NCBI GenBank assembly: GCA_013377005.1
Contig: JACABE010000011.1
Location: 1 to 64,000 of the forward strand
Source of the DNA: Bacteroidota bacterium
GTDB taxonomy: Bacteria > Bacteroidota > Bacteroidia > Bacteroidales > JACABE01
Direction of reading: 5' to 3'
DNA: 64,000 nt
Shown here: piece by piece, positions 1 through 8,839 of the stretch
Layout: each line of letters begins with the position of its first letter
Numbering within the stretch: the first letter of the stretch is position 1
Notes under the pieces: generated by a model
The model's input: only the letters and a program-made list of their open reading frames with translations
The model's database searches: none
What the model was told of the DNA's origin: nothing
Made by a program: the position numbers and the translations under genes

Positions 1-59
1 TTAGACCTACCAACAATTTAAAAGTAAATCTTTCCTAAATGCACAACGGGTTAAAAAGT

Positions 60-947
60 ATGAATAAGTTTCTTTACACAATTGCAATAATCATGACCAT
101 TGCAATTTCTTCCTTTGGCCAGATTCAGAATATTAATTTTGAAGATACTACTTACAAGCAATCTATAATTATAGATAAAATATCAAATCCAAATAATATC
201 TGGCAGGTTGGAAAACCTCAAAAAGCTAAATTTACATCGGCATATTCTATTCCAAATGCTATTTTAACAGATACATTAAATTATTATCCATGCAATGACA
301 CCTCCTCTTTTATTTTAACGCATAATATTCAAATAAATGGTTATGGTAGTAATTATTGGGGCTCATTTTTTAATGGGAGTTATTATGTGAATTCAGATAC
401 TTTAAATGACATAGGAAGTATAGAGGTTTCGTCAAATAAAAATCATACGTGGATAAACTTATTAACATCAACATCTTTCCAAATATATAACAAGCCAACT
501 TTAACCGGAAATTCAAATGGATGGCAACATTTTTCCATTTATATTGAAAATTATCCGCTACAAGCTTGGTGGGGTGATACTATTTATCTTCGGTTTACTT
601 TTGCAAGTGATGGTATTCAAACAAATAAAGACGGTCTTATGTTTGATGATATTCAAATCATTGATATTGGTGAAGGTATTGAAGAATTCGGTTACGGATT
701 AATTAATTCAAAAGCATTTCCTAACCCTGTAAATGATAATTTAATTATTGAGTTTGAGAATACAACTAATTCTTCATTTGATGTTATACTGATTGATAAT
801 ACTGGCAAAGCTGTAAAAACTATTTCTGATTTTAAGCAAAGTTCTGTAAGTATAAATATCAAGGAATTATCATCCGGTATTTATTATTATAAATTAATAA
901 ATAGGATGGATAAAAAGAATGCTTTTGGTAAATTTATAAAACAATAA
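60..947 (+). CDS. Secreted protein with T9SS type A C-terminal sorting domain
   Basis: Probably an exported surface or extracellular protein of unknown function. The N-terminus is a typical signal peptide (MNKF, hydrophobic run, SSFGQ cleavage region). The middle, roughly residues 20-205, is beta-rich with a DGLMFDDIQI segment, resembling choice-of-anchor-J/MAM-like adhesive beta-sandwich domains. The last ~75 residues are a Bacteroidota T9SS sorting domain: AFPNPVNDNLIIEF, then an SSGIYYYKL strand and a basic tail. An in-frame ATG at 39 would add seven residues before the signal peptide; 60 is preferred because the signal peptide then begins directly. It stands alone, with no linked T9SS component in view. 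The sorting domain is a firm call; the N-terminal domain is inferred. Confidence 0.85.
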   Translation: MNKFLYTIAIIMTIAISSFGQIQNINFEDTTYKQSIIIDKISNPNNIWQVGKPQKAKFTSAYSIPNAILTDTLNYYPCNDTSSFILTHNIQINGYGSNYWGSFFNGSYYVNSDTLNDIGSIEVSSNKNHTWINLLTSTSFQIYNKPTLTGNSNGWQHFSIYIENYPLQAWWGDTIYLRFTFASDGIQTNKDGLMFDDIQIIDIGEGIEEFGYGLINSKAFPNPVNDNLIIEFENTTNSSFDVILIDNTGKAVKTISDFKQSSVSINIKELSSGIYYYKLINRMDKKNAFGKFIKQ

Positions 948-1021
948 TGCGATGAAAAGTAATATAATATGCAAAATTAGCAGATTAATTAAAAGATATT
1001 AATCCCTCTGACGGGCAAAGT

Positions 1022-1039
1022 AAATATTGTACAATATTT
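1022..1039. promoter_or_regulatory. Perfect 18-bp palindrome, candidate operator
   Basis: AAATATTGTACAATATTT is an exact inverted repeat with no loop, 159 bases before the start of the polyferredoxin gene at 1198. A second, imperfect inverted repeat (AGTTTACTAA at 1081-1090 against TTAGCAAACT at 1092-1101) lies closer to the gene. Both look like dimeric regulator sites, but no regulator gene is adjacent, so function is inferred from symmetry alone. Confidence 0.4.
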
Positions 1040-1197
1040 TATCTGCAAAATCAAGTTCTGATTTGTATTATTATTAAATTAGTTTACTAATTTAGCAAAC
1101 TGACAGAAATTAACCCGCCTTGCTGTTAACTGCAAATAGCATTTAATGCTAGGCTTTAGGCTTTAAAAAATTGATAAAATATTAATAGATTGTTACA

Positions 1198-2130
1198 ATG
1201 GATATGCAAAGAAGAAAAATGACTAAAAGCATTATTATTTTTTTAGTTTTTTTTGCAATCGGAACATTTTTATGGCTTACAAAAGGTAATCTGTTTTACC
1301 TGTTTAATTTTACTTATATAGGCCTGTCTGTTTCAATAGGAGCTGTGTTAAATAGTATTCTCTCCAGTGAGAAAAAAATGTGGAGCAGAAAAATAACTCA
1401 ACTGATGATAGGTGTTTATTTGTTAGGCGTATTGGGGTTTTTGGGACATGAGAATATGCAAATTGAAGGTTTCTTTTTTTATCTGTTGTTAGGTTCATTT
1501 ACAGGACCAGTAATTCATTATTTTATTGCCAAAATTTTTGGTACTCTCTTATTTGGACGGGCATACTGTGGTTGGGCATGCTGGACGATAATGATTACTG
1601 ATTTTTTGCCATGGATGAAACCACAGAAAGGAAGGTTAAAATACTGGGGAATATTTCGCTATTTACACTTTTTGGGAGTTCTTTTTTTAATCTTGATTTT
1701 ATGGATGTTTTTTCGTGTAAATGACCATGAATATATTTCTTTTATTCTATTTAAATGCCTGATAATAGGAAATCTGACTTATTATGCAATTGCCATTATA
1801 CTTGCAACTATATTAAAAGATAACAGAGCATTTTGTAAATATGCCTGTCCTATACCTGTATTGATGAAATTTGGAACTCCATTTTCTGTTTGGAAAATTA
1901 AAATTGAAAAAAATAAATGTACTGAATGCAGATTATGTGAAAAAACTTGCCCTATGAATATTAAACTTTTAGTGTATATGAAAAGTAATAAAAGAATAGC
2001 TTCCACAGAATGTATTGCATGCCAGCAATGTGTTAATATTTGTCCGGAAAATGCAGTTCAATACACTAAAGGATTCGATTTTGAAATCAAACAATATATT
2101 AATTACAATCATATAAAAAAGTCGGAATAA
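1198..2130 (+). CDS. NapH/CcoG-like membrane polyferredoxin (4Fe-4S)
   Basis: Membrane-bound electron-transfer protein of the NapH/NosR-C/RdxA class. About five to six hydrophobic segments occupy residues ~8-210. They carry two Cys-rich elements typical of the class, CGWACW (~residue 124) and CKYACP (~residue 213). The soluble C-terminus has two classical ferredoxin motifs, CTECRLCEKTCP and CIACQQCVNICP, which should bind two [4Fe-4S] clusters in the cytoplasm. These proteins pass electrons between quinol and partner oxidoreductases, or serve metal-centre maturation; the substrate cannot be told here. No nap, nos or cco genes are nearby, so it appears as an orphan. ATGs at 1204 and 1219 are alternative starts. 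Confidence 0.85.
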   Translation: MDMQRRKMTKSIIIFLVFFAIGTFLWLTKGNLFYLFNFTYIGLSVSIGAVLNSILSSEKKMWSRKITQLMIGVYLLGVLGFLGHENMQIEGFFFYLLLGSFTGPVIHYFIAKIFGTLLFGRAYCGWACWTIMITDFLPWMKPQKGRLKYWGIFRYLHFLGVLFLILILWMFFRVNDHEYISFILFKCLIIGNLTYYAIAIILATILKDNRAFCKYACPIPVLMKFGTPFSVWKIKIEKNKCTECRLCEKTCPMNIKLLVYMKSNKRIASTECIACQQCVNICPENAVQYTKGFDFEIKQYINYNHIKKSE

Positions 2131-2139
2131 GTAATGCTG

Positions 2140-2153
2140 CATAAACGTTTATG
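2140..2153. repeat. Perfect 14-bp palindrome after the polyferredoxin gene
   Basis: CATAAACGTTTATG is self-complementary and lies 10 bases past the stop codon of the preceding gene. It has no T-tract, so it is not a normal intrinsic terminator. It could be a regulator site for the gene at 2240 or a chance AT-rich palindrome. Confidence 0.25.
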
Positions 2154-2239
2154 ATATAATGTTTGCATTTTGTAAGTGCATAATAAATTAAATACATGCA
2201 TAATGCATTAGCTCTACATAAAAAATAAAAAAGAAAAAT

Positions 2240-2770
2240 ATGAAATCATTTGTAGTAACAACACTTTTATTCGTTCTTCTCATAGTAACAATACCTGCAT
2301 TAGGACAAGACAAATTGAAATGTAACGACAATATTTTTAACGATCCATTGTTAGAAAAAATAATCGGAAACTGGAATGTCAGCGGACAGATTCATGGAGA
2401 TAATATTACTTATAATTTCAATGCAAGCTGGGAGTTGAACCATCAGTTTGTTGTGCTTAGTTTTGCCGATACTGCAAAACTACCGCAATACACCGCAAAG
2501 GTATTCATTGGCTACGACTGTATAAGCGAAAGATATGTTGCACACTGGCTCGATAATTTTGGCGGACGCTTTTCTGAAACCTTAGGTTATGGAATAAACT
2601 CAGGACAAAACATTGAGTTTCGCTTTGAATACCCCGACGGACCTTTTATAAATAAATTTATGTATGATAACAAAGCCGACACCTGGCAATTTCATACTAC
2701 TACCAAAAACAATAAAGGTAGTTGGGTAAGTTTTGGCGATATGTATTTACAGAGAGCTAATAATAAATAG
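2240..2770 (+). CDS. Exported DUF1579-like protein
   Basis: Small secreted protein of unknown function. Residues 1-22 form a signal peptide ending TIPALGQ. The mature part contains the features I associate with DUF1579-type lipocalin-like barrels: an early GNWNVSG motif, where such proteins carry G-x-W-x-G, alternating beta strands, a YDCISERYVAHWLDNFGG segment and a C-terminal GSWVSFGDMYLQR strand. The start ATG is well placed before the signal peptide. It is one of a run of small unrelated plus-strand genes with ~70-110 base gaps (2240-5495). Family membership is by pattern only; a ligand or activity is not visible. Confidence 0.7.
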   Translation: MKSFVVTTLLFVLLIVTIPALGQDKLKCNDNIFNDPLLEKIIGNWNVSGQIHGDNITYNFNASWELNHQFVVLSFADTAKLPQYTAKVFIGYDCISERYVAHWLDNFGGRFSETLGYGINSGQNIEFRFEYPDGPFINKFMYDNKADTWQFHTTTKNNKGSWVSFGDMYLQRANNK

Positions 2771-2881
2771 TAATATTTTTAGAAAAACAAACGAAATGAG
2801 TTGTGTTTACACAGATATTATGCGGCAGTTAAAAAAATATTCGAGCAATAAAGAAATGACATAAATTTATACAAAACAAAA

Positions 2882-3316
2882 ATGAAAGAATTAAAAACAG
2901 AAATTCTGATTAACTCCACACCGCAAAAGGTTTGGGCTATTCTCATTGACTTCCGGAATTATCACGAGTGGAATCCTTTTATTAAATCTATCACAGGAAA
3001 TGTTGTGGTTGGTAGCAAAATAATTGTAAGACTTGAGCCACCTGAAGCAAACGGAATGACTTTTAAACCCAAAGTTCTTGTTTTTGAAAAGAATAAAGAA
3101 CTTCGTTGGCTCGGGAATTTATTGTTTCCTGGACTATTTGATGGAGAACATAAATTTGAACTTATTGATAATGGAAACGGAACTACAACTTTTAAGCAAA
3201 GTGAAAAATTCAAAGGAATACTTGTTCCTTTATTCAAAAAAATGCTTGACATTAATACAACTAATGGATTCAATTTAATGAACCAAAAAATCAAAGAATT
3301 GGCAGAACAAAAATAA
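2882..3316 (+). CDS. SRPBCC (START-like) ligand-binding domain protein
   Basis: A single-domain 144-residue protein of the SRPBCC/polyketide-cyclase-like superfamily. The hallmark opening is present: KTEILINSTPQKVWAILIDF, followed by YHEWNPFIKSITG. A GLFDGEHKFELIDNGNGTTTF strand pair and a C-terminal amphipathic helix (FNLMNQKIKELAEQ) follow. Such proteins fold into a helix-grip cavity and bind hydrophobic ligands; many in bacteria are of unknown role. It is cytosolic, with no signal peptide. It sits in the run of small plus-strand genes and is not obviously co-transcribed with a pathway. Confidence 0.85.
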   Translation: MKELKTEILINSTPQKVWAILIDFRNYHEWNPFIKSITGNVVVGSKIIVRLEPPEANGMTFKPKVLVFEKNKELRWLGNLLFPGLFDGEHKFELIDNGNGTTTFKQSEKFKGILVPLFKKMLDINTTNGFNLMNQKIKELAEQK

Positions 3317-3393
3317 ACACAAACCGCTAATTATTCATCTTGTCCCGCTAGTAATCTGCTAACAATCTTGAATTAAAATAAGAATAAAACTAA

Positions 3394-3783
3394 ATGATAA
3401 GTTCAGATATTAATATTGATGCATTTCTGTCTCAATACGACGAAGAGGTTTATAACAATGCAATCATACTTCGCGAGCTTCTTTTGGCAAGCCTGCCCAA
3501 AATAACAGAACAAATTGACCTTACTGCAAAAATGATTGCTTATTGTTATGGTCAAAAATATTCGGAATTGATTTGTGTTATTATTCCCTCCAAAAAAGGA
3601 TTGAAACTTGGTTTTAACAGAGGTGTTCAATTAGCCGATCCAGATAAACTACTTGAAGGAACAGGCAGAATTTCGCGTTATATTAAAATAAAATCCGAAG
3701 CTCAAATCAAATCTATAACTATTAAAAAACTGATTGAAACCGCTTTAATCGCTTATAAACAATGTGTACAAAATAATGAATAA
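3394..3783 (+). CDS. DUF1801 domain protein
   Basis: A 129-residue cytosolic protein resembling the DUF1801 (YdhG-like) family. It opens with a helical DAFLSQYDEEVYNNAIILRE stretch, followed by an IDLTAKMIAYCYGQKYSELI strand region, then IIPSKKGLKLGFNRG and a C-terminal helix pair starting IKSITIKKLIETAL. The biochemical role of this family is not established. The length fits a single complete domain. It belongs to the run of small unrelated plus-strand genes. Assignment rests on overall pattern and is less certain than for its neighbours. Confidence 0.65.
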   Translation: MISSDINIDAFLSQYDEEVYNNAIILRELLLASLPKITEQIDLTAKMIAYCYGQKYSELICVIIPSKKGLKLGFNRGVQLADPDKLLEGTGRISRYIKIKSEAQIKSITIKKLIETALIAYKQCVQNNE

Positions 3784-3802
3784 TTAATTTAACAAATCAG
3801 CT

Positions 3803-4456
3803 ATGAATGAATATTTGACATATAAGAAATTCAATTCCATTGAAGAGTTAACTGACTTTAAAGATTTACTCGACCAAAATAAGATAGAATATATTGTTGA
3901 AGATACTTCACCCTCAGTTGATCTTACTTTCTCAGGAGGTAATTTTTTCGATAAAGAAATCAGACTAAAAATACGTCAATCTGATTTTGTTGTTATTGAT
4001 AAAATACTTGAAGATGAAGCAAAGAATACAAATTTTGAACTGGACAAGGATTATTATTTATTTGAATTTACTAATGAAGAATTACTTGAAATAATAGAGA
4101 AGCCTGATGAATGGAGTAAGCCTGACTTTGTTGAAGCACAAAAAATTCTCAATAGCAGAGGAGTAAAAATTACACAGACTGAAATAGACAATTATAAAAA
4201 AGAAAGACTCGAAAAATTATCAGAGCCGGAGAAAGGAAAAACCCGATGGATAATCATTGGTTATATTACAGCAGTACTCGGAGGCATCTTGGGTTTATTT
4301 ATCGGTTACCATTTATTAACTTTCAAAAAGACCTTACCAAACGGTGAAAGAGTGTATGAATACGACATTAACGCAAGGAAACATGGGCAGAAAATAGTAA
4401 TTATCGCTATTATTTGTATAAGTCTTTGTTATAGTTATAAATTTTTCATTAAATAG
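3803..4456 (+). CDS. DUF2007-like N-terminus with two C-terminal TM segments
   Basis: Unrecognised as a whole. Residues 1-75 (YLTYKKFNSIEELTDFKDLL, then IEYIVEDTSPSVDLTF and EIRLKIRQSDFVVIDKILED) resemble the small signal-transducing DUF2007-type fold found beside membrane segments in Bacteroidota. A charged central region (~80-145) follows. There are two hydrophobic helices near residues 148-170 and 197-213; the last runs almost to the C-terminus. This predicts an integral inner-membrane protein with a cytosolic N-terminal domain. It begins 19 bases after the DUF1801 gene and may be co-transcribed with it. Function unknown. Confidence 0.6.
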   Translation: MNEYLTYKKFNSIEELTDFKDLLDQNKIEYIVEDTSPSVDLTFSGGNFFDKEIRLKIRQSDFVVIDKILEDEAKNTNFELDKDYYLFEFTNEELLEIIEKPDEWSKPDFVEAQKILNSRGVKITQTEIDNYKKERLEKLSEPEKGKTRWIIIGYITAVLGGILGLFIGYHLLTFKKTLPNGERVYEYDINARKHGQKIVIIAIICISLCYSYKFFIK

Positions 4457-4548
4457 ATAAACAACTTATAATTGCAAATTGCGTTGTCAGTAATTAACTG
4501 ATAATATATAAACAACAATAAAAGACTAACCAATAAATAAACACAAAT

Positions 4549-4971
4549 ATGAATAAGCAAGATTGCATTCAATTTACCAACGAAAACCCCATTTGCTTTT
4601 TAGCTACTACCGAAGAAAATCAACCACGCGTAAGGGCATTGGGATTCTGGTTTGCCGACGAAAGCGGGTTTTATTTTCAAACTGCCACTGTTAAAGAGTT
4701 TCCAGGTCAACTCAAAAATAACCCCAAAACCGAAGTGTGTTTTTACAAACACGATGGAATGATAGGACAAATGTTGAGAATTGCCGGAGAAGTAGAATTT
4801 ATTGATACTATTAAGTTAAGAGAAAAAGCCCTAAACGATAGACCTTTCTTGAAGAATTTCGGGATAACAATAGATAGCCCTGGTTTAGTACTATTCAGAA
4901 TAAGCCATGGAAAAGCCCACTTCTGGACCATGGAAAACAATCTGAAACCTAAGGAATACATTGAATTCTGA
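4549..4971 (+). CDS. Pyridoxamine 5'-phosphate oxidase-like flavoprotein
   Basis: A 140-residue split-barrel protein of the PNPOx-like superfamily, which usually bind FMN, F420 or haem. Visible family features are the early NPICFLATTEENQPRVRALG segment (strand, turn, then Arg/Leu-Gly), FYFQTATVKEFPGQLKNN for the cofactor phosphate region, and PKTEVCFY. The closing segment ISHGKAHFWTMENN is common in the small general-stress-type members. The substrate is unknown. It is cytosolic and monocistronic by spacing (92 bases from the gene before), and it ends in TGA, showing that TGA is a stop in this genome. Confidence 0.85.
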   Translation: MNKQDCIQFTNENPICFLATTEENQPRVRALGFWFADESGFYFQTATVKEFPGQLKNNPKTEVCFYKHDGMIGQMLRIAGEVEFIDTIKLREKALNDRPFLKNFGITIDSPGLVLFRISHGKAHFWTMENNLKPKEYIEF

Positions 4972-5000
4972 TTATAACTTTATAAACTTTAAGAACTGCT

Positions 5001-5495
5001 ATGATAAAAGCTATTATCTTTGATTGGGGTGATACTGTAATGCGGGATTATCCTGAACTTAAAACTCCCATGTTTACATGGGAGCATGTTGAATATATAC
5101 CCGATGTAGAACAGGTATTAAGAGCATTAACTTCCCGCTATACAATGGTAATTGCTACAAATGCTGGACAATCTGATACAGCTGCCTTGATTAAAGCTTT
5201 GAAAAGAGTGGGAGCCGAGCAGTACTTTCATCATTTCTTTTCCTCCAAAGATTTGGGATACGAAAAGCCCGATGTTCGCTTTTTTACTAGTATCGCTCAA
5301 ACCATTTATCTCAAACCTGAAGAATGTATTATGATAGGGAATTTGTATGAGAAAGATATAACAGGAGCCAAAGATGCAGGAATGAAAACCATATTATTTG
5401 ACAAAAAAGCAAGTAATCTTGTGTTTCCTAAAGCGGATAAGGTAATTCACTCGATGAAAATCTTGGTAGAAACGGTGAAATTTATGTCAATGTAA
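5001..5495 (+). CDS. HAD-superfamily hydrolase-like protein
   Basis: A short HAD-like protein of 164 residues. Motif I is FDWGDT (nucleophile Asp8). Motif II is the VIATNAGQ strand, motif III the Lys of KPDVRFF, and motif IV the GNLYEKDITGAKDAG segment. The cap is minimal. The +2 position after the nucleophile is Gly10 where typical phosphatases have the acid/base Asp, and Asp11 replaces the usual Gly before Thr. The reaction may therefore differ from a standard phosphomonoesterase or depend on Asp11. It starts 29 bases after the flavoprotein gene, so co-transcription is possible. The substrate is unknown. Confidence 0.8.
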   Translation: MIKAIIFDWGDTVMRDYPELKTPMFTWEHVEYIPDVEQVLRALTSRYTMVIATNAGQSDTAALIKALKRVGAEQYFHHFFSSKDLGYEKPDVRFFTSIAQTIYLKPEECIMIGNLYEKDITGAKDAGMKTILFDKKASNLVFPKADKVIHSMKILVETVKFMSM

Positions 5496-5539
5496 GTAAT
5501 AGAAGTAAAGCTATAACATTTTTTCTTTATTTATACGAT

Positions 5540-6394
5540 TTACAACCTATAAATACCTGTAACCATCAAGCATCCTCCGCTTTGAGAAGGAAATAAAAAC
5601 CATTTTGTTTGTTTGTGGTGTTTTACCATATATTTTCCAATACCGTAACCCAAAGCAGAACCCACTATAACATCTGATAACCAGTGCGCATTTTCTGTAG
5701 TTCTCGAAAGTGCAACACCTGAAGCAAGAGTGTACATAATGAAGGGAATAATTTTAGTTTCTTTATACTGTTCGGCAATTACAGTTGCCAGTGTGAATGC
5801 TGCAATGCTATGTCCTGATGGAAAGGAAGCATAATAGTCTGATGATGTTCCTGAAAATTGTTTTAATGATTCTGGAAAAGGATGCCAGGTATTGGTCGCA
5901 TCCACGCGTGGTCGTTCTCTTCCTGCTATCATTTTTAATATACTTACTACTACTGCAGAGTTTACTAATGCATAGCCGGCAATAGCTCCTGTTTGCATGG
6001 CCTTATCGTCTTTTAAAACAAAGCCTGTCAAATAAAATGCAGCACTAATACCTCCAACCACAGAGATTTCTCCTCCATTTGTAAAAACTGGGCTCACATC
6101 TTTTACCCAGGCATTGTTGGTTTTAAACTGCATGATATTGCGGTGAATATCTTCATCGTAAACAATAGCAGTTGTTGCAGCCAAAGCAACGGGAAGTAAA
6201 TATAATAAATCTTTCTTTTTAATTCGGAAAGGCGAAGTCCAGATATGTTTTTGATATTGAAGAAATGTTTTTCCAATACAGATTGGTTTTATTTGAGTGT
6301 TTGTTGTGCTATCATTCTTTTCATTTATAAACTGAGCAAGTGTGGTATTTATAAAAAAGGAAAAGAGTAAAAGAAAGATGAAAAATTTTTTCAT
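5540..6394 (-). CDS. PAP2-family membrane-associated phosphatase
   Basis: An acid-phosphatase/PAP2 protein, likely acting on lipid or isoprenoid phosphates at the outer face of the inner membrane or in the periplasm. It has an N-terminal signal peptide (MKKFFIFLLLF...NTTLAQ). All three PAP2 motifs are visible: KMIAGRERP, then FPSGHS, then SRTTENAHWLSD with the catalytic His. Hydrophobic segments near residues 65-80, 110-125 and 135-150 are compatible with membrane association. The gene is convergent with the HAD gene (44-base gap) and 40 bases downstream of xdhB on the same strand, so read-through from the xdh operon is possible. Confidence 0.9.
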   Translation of the reverse strand: MKKFFIFLLLFSFFINTTLAQFINEKNDSTTNTQIKPICIGKTFLQYQKHIWTSPFRIKKKDLLYLLPVALAATTAIVYDEDIHRNIMQFKTNNAWVKDVSPVFTNGGEISVVGGISAAFYLTGFVLKDDKAMQTGAIAGYALVNSAVVVSILKMIAGRERPRVDATNTWHPFPESLKQFSGTSSDYYASFPSGHSIAAFTLATVIAEQYKETKIIPFIMYTLASGVALSRTTENAHWLSDVIVGSALGYGIGKYMVKHHKQTKWFLFPSQSGGCLMVTGIYRL

Positions 6395-6434
6395 TTTAAT
6401 AGTAAATGAAGTGATAAATGCAATAAACTAATAA

Positions 6435-8756
6435 CTATTTCCCCGATAACTTAATTTTCTCAATAGATTTTAAAATCACCTCATTGGTTGCAGGTAATGA
6501 AAAATCAGGCTCAATCTCATGGTTTCCAACTGCCGAAATAGCGTCTTTAATTGCCAGCCATACTGAGAATGCCAACATCAAAGGTGGTTCACCAACAGCT
6601 TTACTTTGACGGATGGTATTGTAATTGGGTGCATCTTTCAATAAAGTTGTTCTGAAATCAGCAGGAATATCCTGAACTGTTGGTATTTTGTATGTATCCG
6701 GCGAATGATTGAGCAGTTTGCCATTTGTATCCCATTTTATATCTTCAGTAGTGCACCAGCCAACGCCTTGTATAAATCCACCTTCCACCTGACCAATATC
6801 AATAGCTTCGTTGATTGATTTTCCTGTATCATGCAAAATATCTGTGCGTAATATTTTATGATTACCCGTTAAAACGTCAACCTGAATTTCCGAAACAGCC
6901 ATTCCAAATCCATAGTAATGAAAAGGGTGACCTTTACCAGTATCTCTGTTGTAATGAATATTGGGTGTTTTATAATATCCTGTAGAACTTAGACTTTTTT
7001 GTTGTAAATATGCCATCATTACTAATTCTTTAAAAGGAAGGATGCGGTCAGGGTGTAGTTTGTCAAAAATAAAATTATTATGAAAAACGATATCTTCAGC
7101 ATTGCTTGGATTTGGATGTTTCTTTTTGTTAAATTCATCAATAGCTATTTCAATTAAACGTAATTTAATAATATCAATTGCATTTTTTACAGCCATTCCA
7201 TTCATATCGCTTCCAGAGGAGGCTGCAGTTGCAGATGCATTAGGTACTTTAGATGTGTTGGTAGCATTTACTTTAATATATTCATGAGAAATACCTAATT
7301 CTAAAGCTGCAATTTGTTGCATTTTTGTATGCAAGCCTTGTCCCATCTCGGTACCTCCATGGTTAACAAGAACAGTACCATCCTGATAAATATTAACCAA
7401 AGCTCCTGCTTGATTTAAAAAAGCAGTTGTAAATGAAATGCCGAATTTTACAGGCGTTAATGCCATTCCTTTCTTATAAAATTCATTCTTAGAATTAAAT
7501 TCAGCTATTTCTTTTTTTCTTTTATGGTAATCTGAAGATTGAATAATTTGTTCGAAAATGGTAAATAAGCGATTGTTTTCAACTTCCTCTTCGTAATGCG
7601 TGGTGTTTCTATCGGTGATGCCGTAAAAATTTCTAAATCTGATTTCTGTTGCATCTTTTTTCAAAAATCTTGCCATCCTGTCAATGGCATTTTCAATTAC
7701 AGCAATGCCTTGAGGTCCTCCAAAACCACGAAAAGCTGTATTGGAAGGTAAATTTGTTTTCCATGCTTTGCCAATTACAGAAATATCAGGTATAAAATAA
7801 CTGCCATCGGCATGCAAAACAGCTCTTTCCAATATAGCCATCGAAAGATCAGCCGTAGCACCTGCATCAGCATTAAGGTTTACCTTATAGGCTGTTATCA
7901 TTCCTTCATCGTCAAAACCAATTTCGTAATCAGAAATAAACCGATGTCGTTTTCCTGTCATAACCTGATCATCGTCACGGAATAAGTGTATTTTTACCGG
8001 ACGCTTTGTATAATTGGCCAACAAAGCAGCCCAAGCAGCGGTATGATTTCCCTGAGTTTCTTTACCACCAAAAGCACCCCCCATTCTTCTTATTTCTACT
8101 ATTACTTCGTTGCGAGGTATGCCCAAAACTTCGGCTACAATAGCCTGTGTTTCGTTTGGATTTTGAGTAGAACTGTAAACCATCATTTCGTTCATTTCAT
8201 CTGGAATACATAAGCTGGTTTGAGTTTCGAGATACCAATGTTCCTGAGCACCCGTTTTTAGTATTCCTTTCAATACATGTTTAGCTTTTTGCATTGCATC
8301 ATTAGCATTTCCTCGATTAATAATGCGTGGAACGGATAATAATTGATTGTTTGCAATGGCTTCTTCAATTGTAGTTATTGGTATAAGTGGTTCGTATTCA
8401 ATTTCTATTAATTTTTCAGCTTTAGCAGCAATTTCTTTGCTTTCGGCAGCAATTAAAAATACTGCTTGTCCAATAAAATTTACGATGTTTTCTGCCAAGC
8501 AAGGTTCATCGTGAAATACAGGCCCCATTTGATTAGCTCCGGGAATGTCTTTATAACTTAATATACCATGTACACCCTTTACCTGAAGTGCTTTTTCGAG
8601 ATTAAATGAAAGAATTTTTGCATGGGCATAAGGGCTGTAAACCACTTTTCCGTGAAGCATATCTGAAGGAGCATTCATATCGTTGATGTAAACGGATTTG
8701 CCACTTACATGCTTTATCGCACTGTCGTGATATATCTGATTCTCGTTAGCATTCAT
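6435..8756 (-). CDS. xdhB: Xanthine dehydrogenase, molybdopterin-binding large subunit
   Basis: Catalytic Mo-cofactor subunit of a purine (xanthine/hypoxanthine) dehydrogenase of the XdhB type, 773 residues, the usual length. Recognisable elements are the N-terminal hammerhead domain (GKSVYINDM... YSPYAHAKI), RRMGGAFGGKE and FRGFGGPQG of the Mo-bis-domain, GGTEMGQGLHTKM, ASGSDMNG, and the C-terminal GEPPLMLAFSVW carrying the catalytic Glu. It is the last gene of xdhC-xdhA-xdhB, 83 bases after xdhA. It would hydroxylate purines in the cytosol with electrons passing through the FeS/FAD subunit. Exact substrate preference among purines or related heterocycles is inferred. Confidence 0.95.
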   Translation of the reverse strand: MNANENQIYHDSAIKHVSGKSVYINDMNAPSDMLHGKVVYSPYAHAKILSFNLEKALQVKGVHGILSYKDIPGANQMGPVFHDEPCLAENIVNFIGQAVFLIAAESKEIAAKAEKLIEIEYEPLIPITTIEEAIANNQLLSVPRIINRGNANDAMQKAKHVLKGILKTGAQEHWYLETQTSLCIPDEMNEMMVYSSTQNPNETQAIVAEVLGIPRNEVIVEIRRMGGAFGGKETQGNHTAAWAALLANYTKRPVKIHLFRDDDQVMTGKRHRFISDYEIGFDDEGMITAYKVNLNADAGATADLSMAILERAVLHADGSYFIPDISVIGKAWKTNLPSNTAFRGFGGPQGIAVIENAIDRMARFLKKDATEIRFRNFYGITDRNTTHYEEEVENNRLFTIFEQIIQSSDYHKRKKEIAEFNSKNEFYKKGMALTPVKFGISFTTAFLNQAGALVNIYQDGTVLVNHGGTEMGQGLHTKMQQIAALELGISHEYIKVNATNTSKVPNASATAASSGSDMNGMAVKNAIDIIKLRLIEIAIDEFNKKKHPNPSNAEDIVFHNNFIFDKLHPDRILPFKELVMMAYLQQKSLSSTGYYKTPNIHYNRDTGKGHPFHYYGFGMAVSEIQVDVLTGNHKILRTDILHDTGKSINEAIDIGQVEGGFIQGVGWCTTEDIKWDTNGKLLNHSPDTYKIPTVQDIPADFRTTLLKDAPNYNTIRQSKAVGEPPLMLAFSVWLAIKDAISAVGNHEIEPDFSLPATNEVILKSIEKIKLSGK

Positions 8757-8839
8757 ATCTTTTATTTTTTTACAGCAATGTATGCAAAGTTTTTTCTTAA
8801 TTCTTTTTTAGTGTTACTCTGTATTCTTAGTGGTTTGTT

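Noticed and set aside
517-702. Plus-strand 61-codon frame inside the first T9SS gene
   Set aside because: Lies wholly within a well-supported gene in another frame.
2796-2864. 22-codon frame (MSCVYTDIMRQLKKYSS...)
   Set aside because: Too short to judge, without coupling to a neighbour or a recognisable feature.
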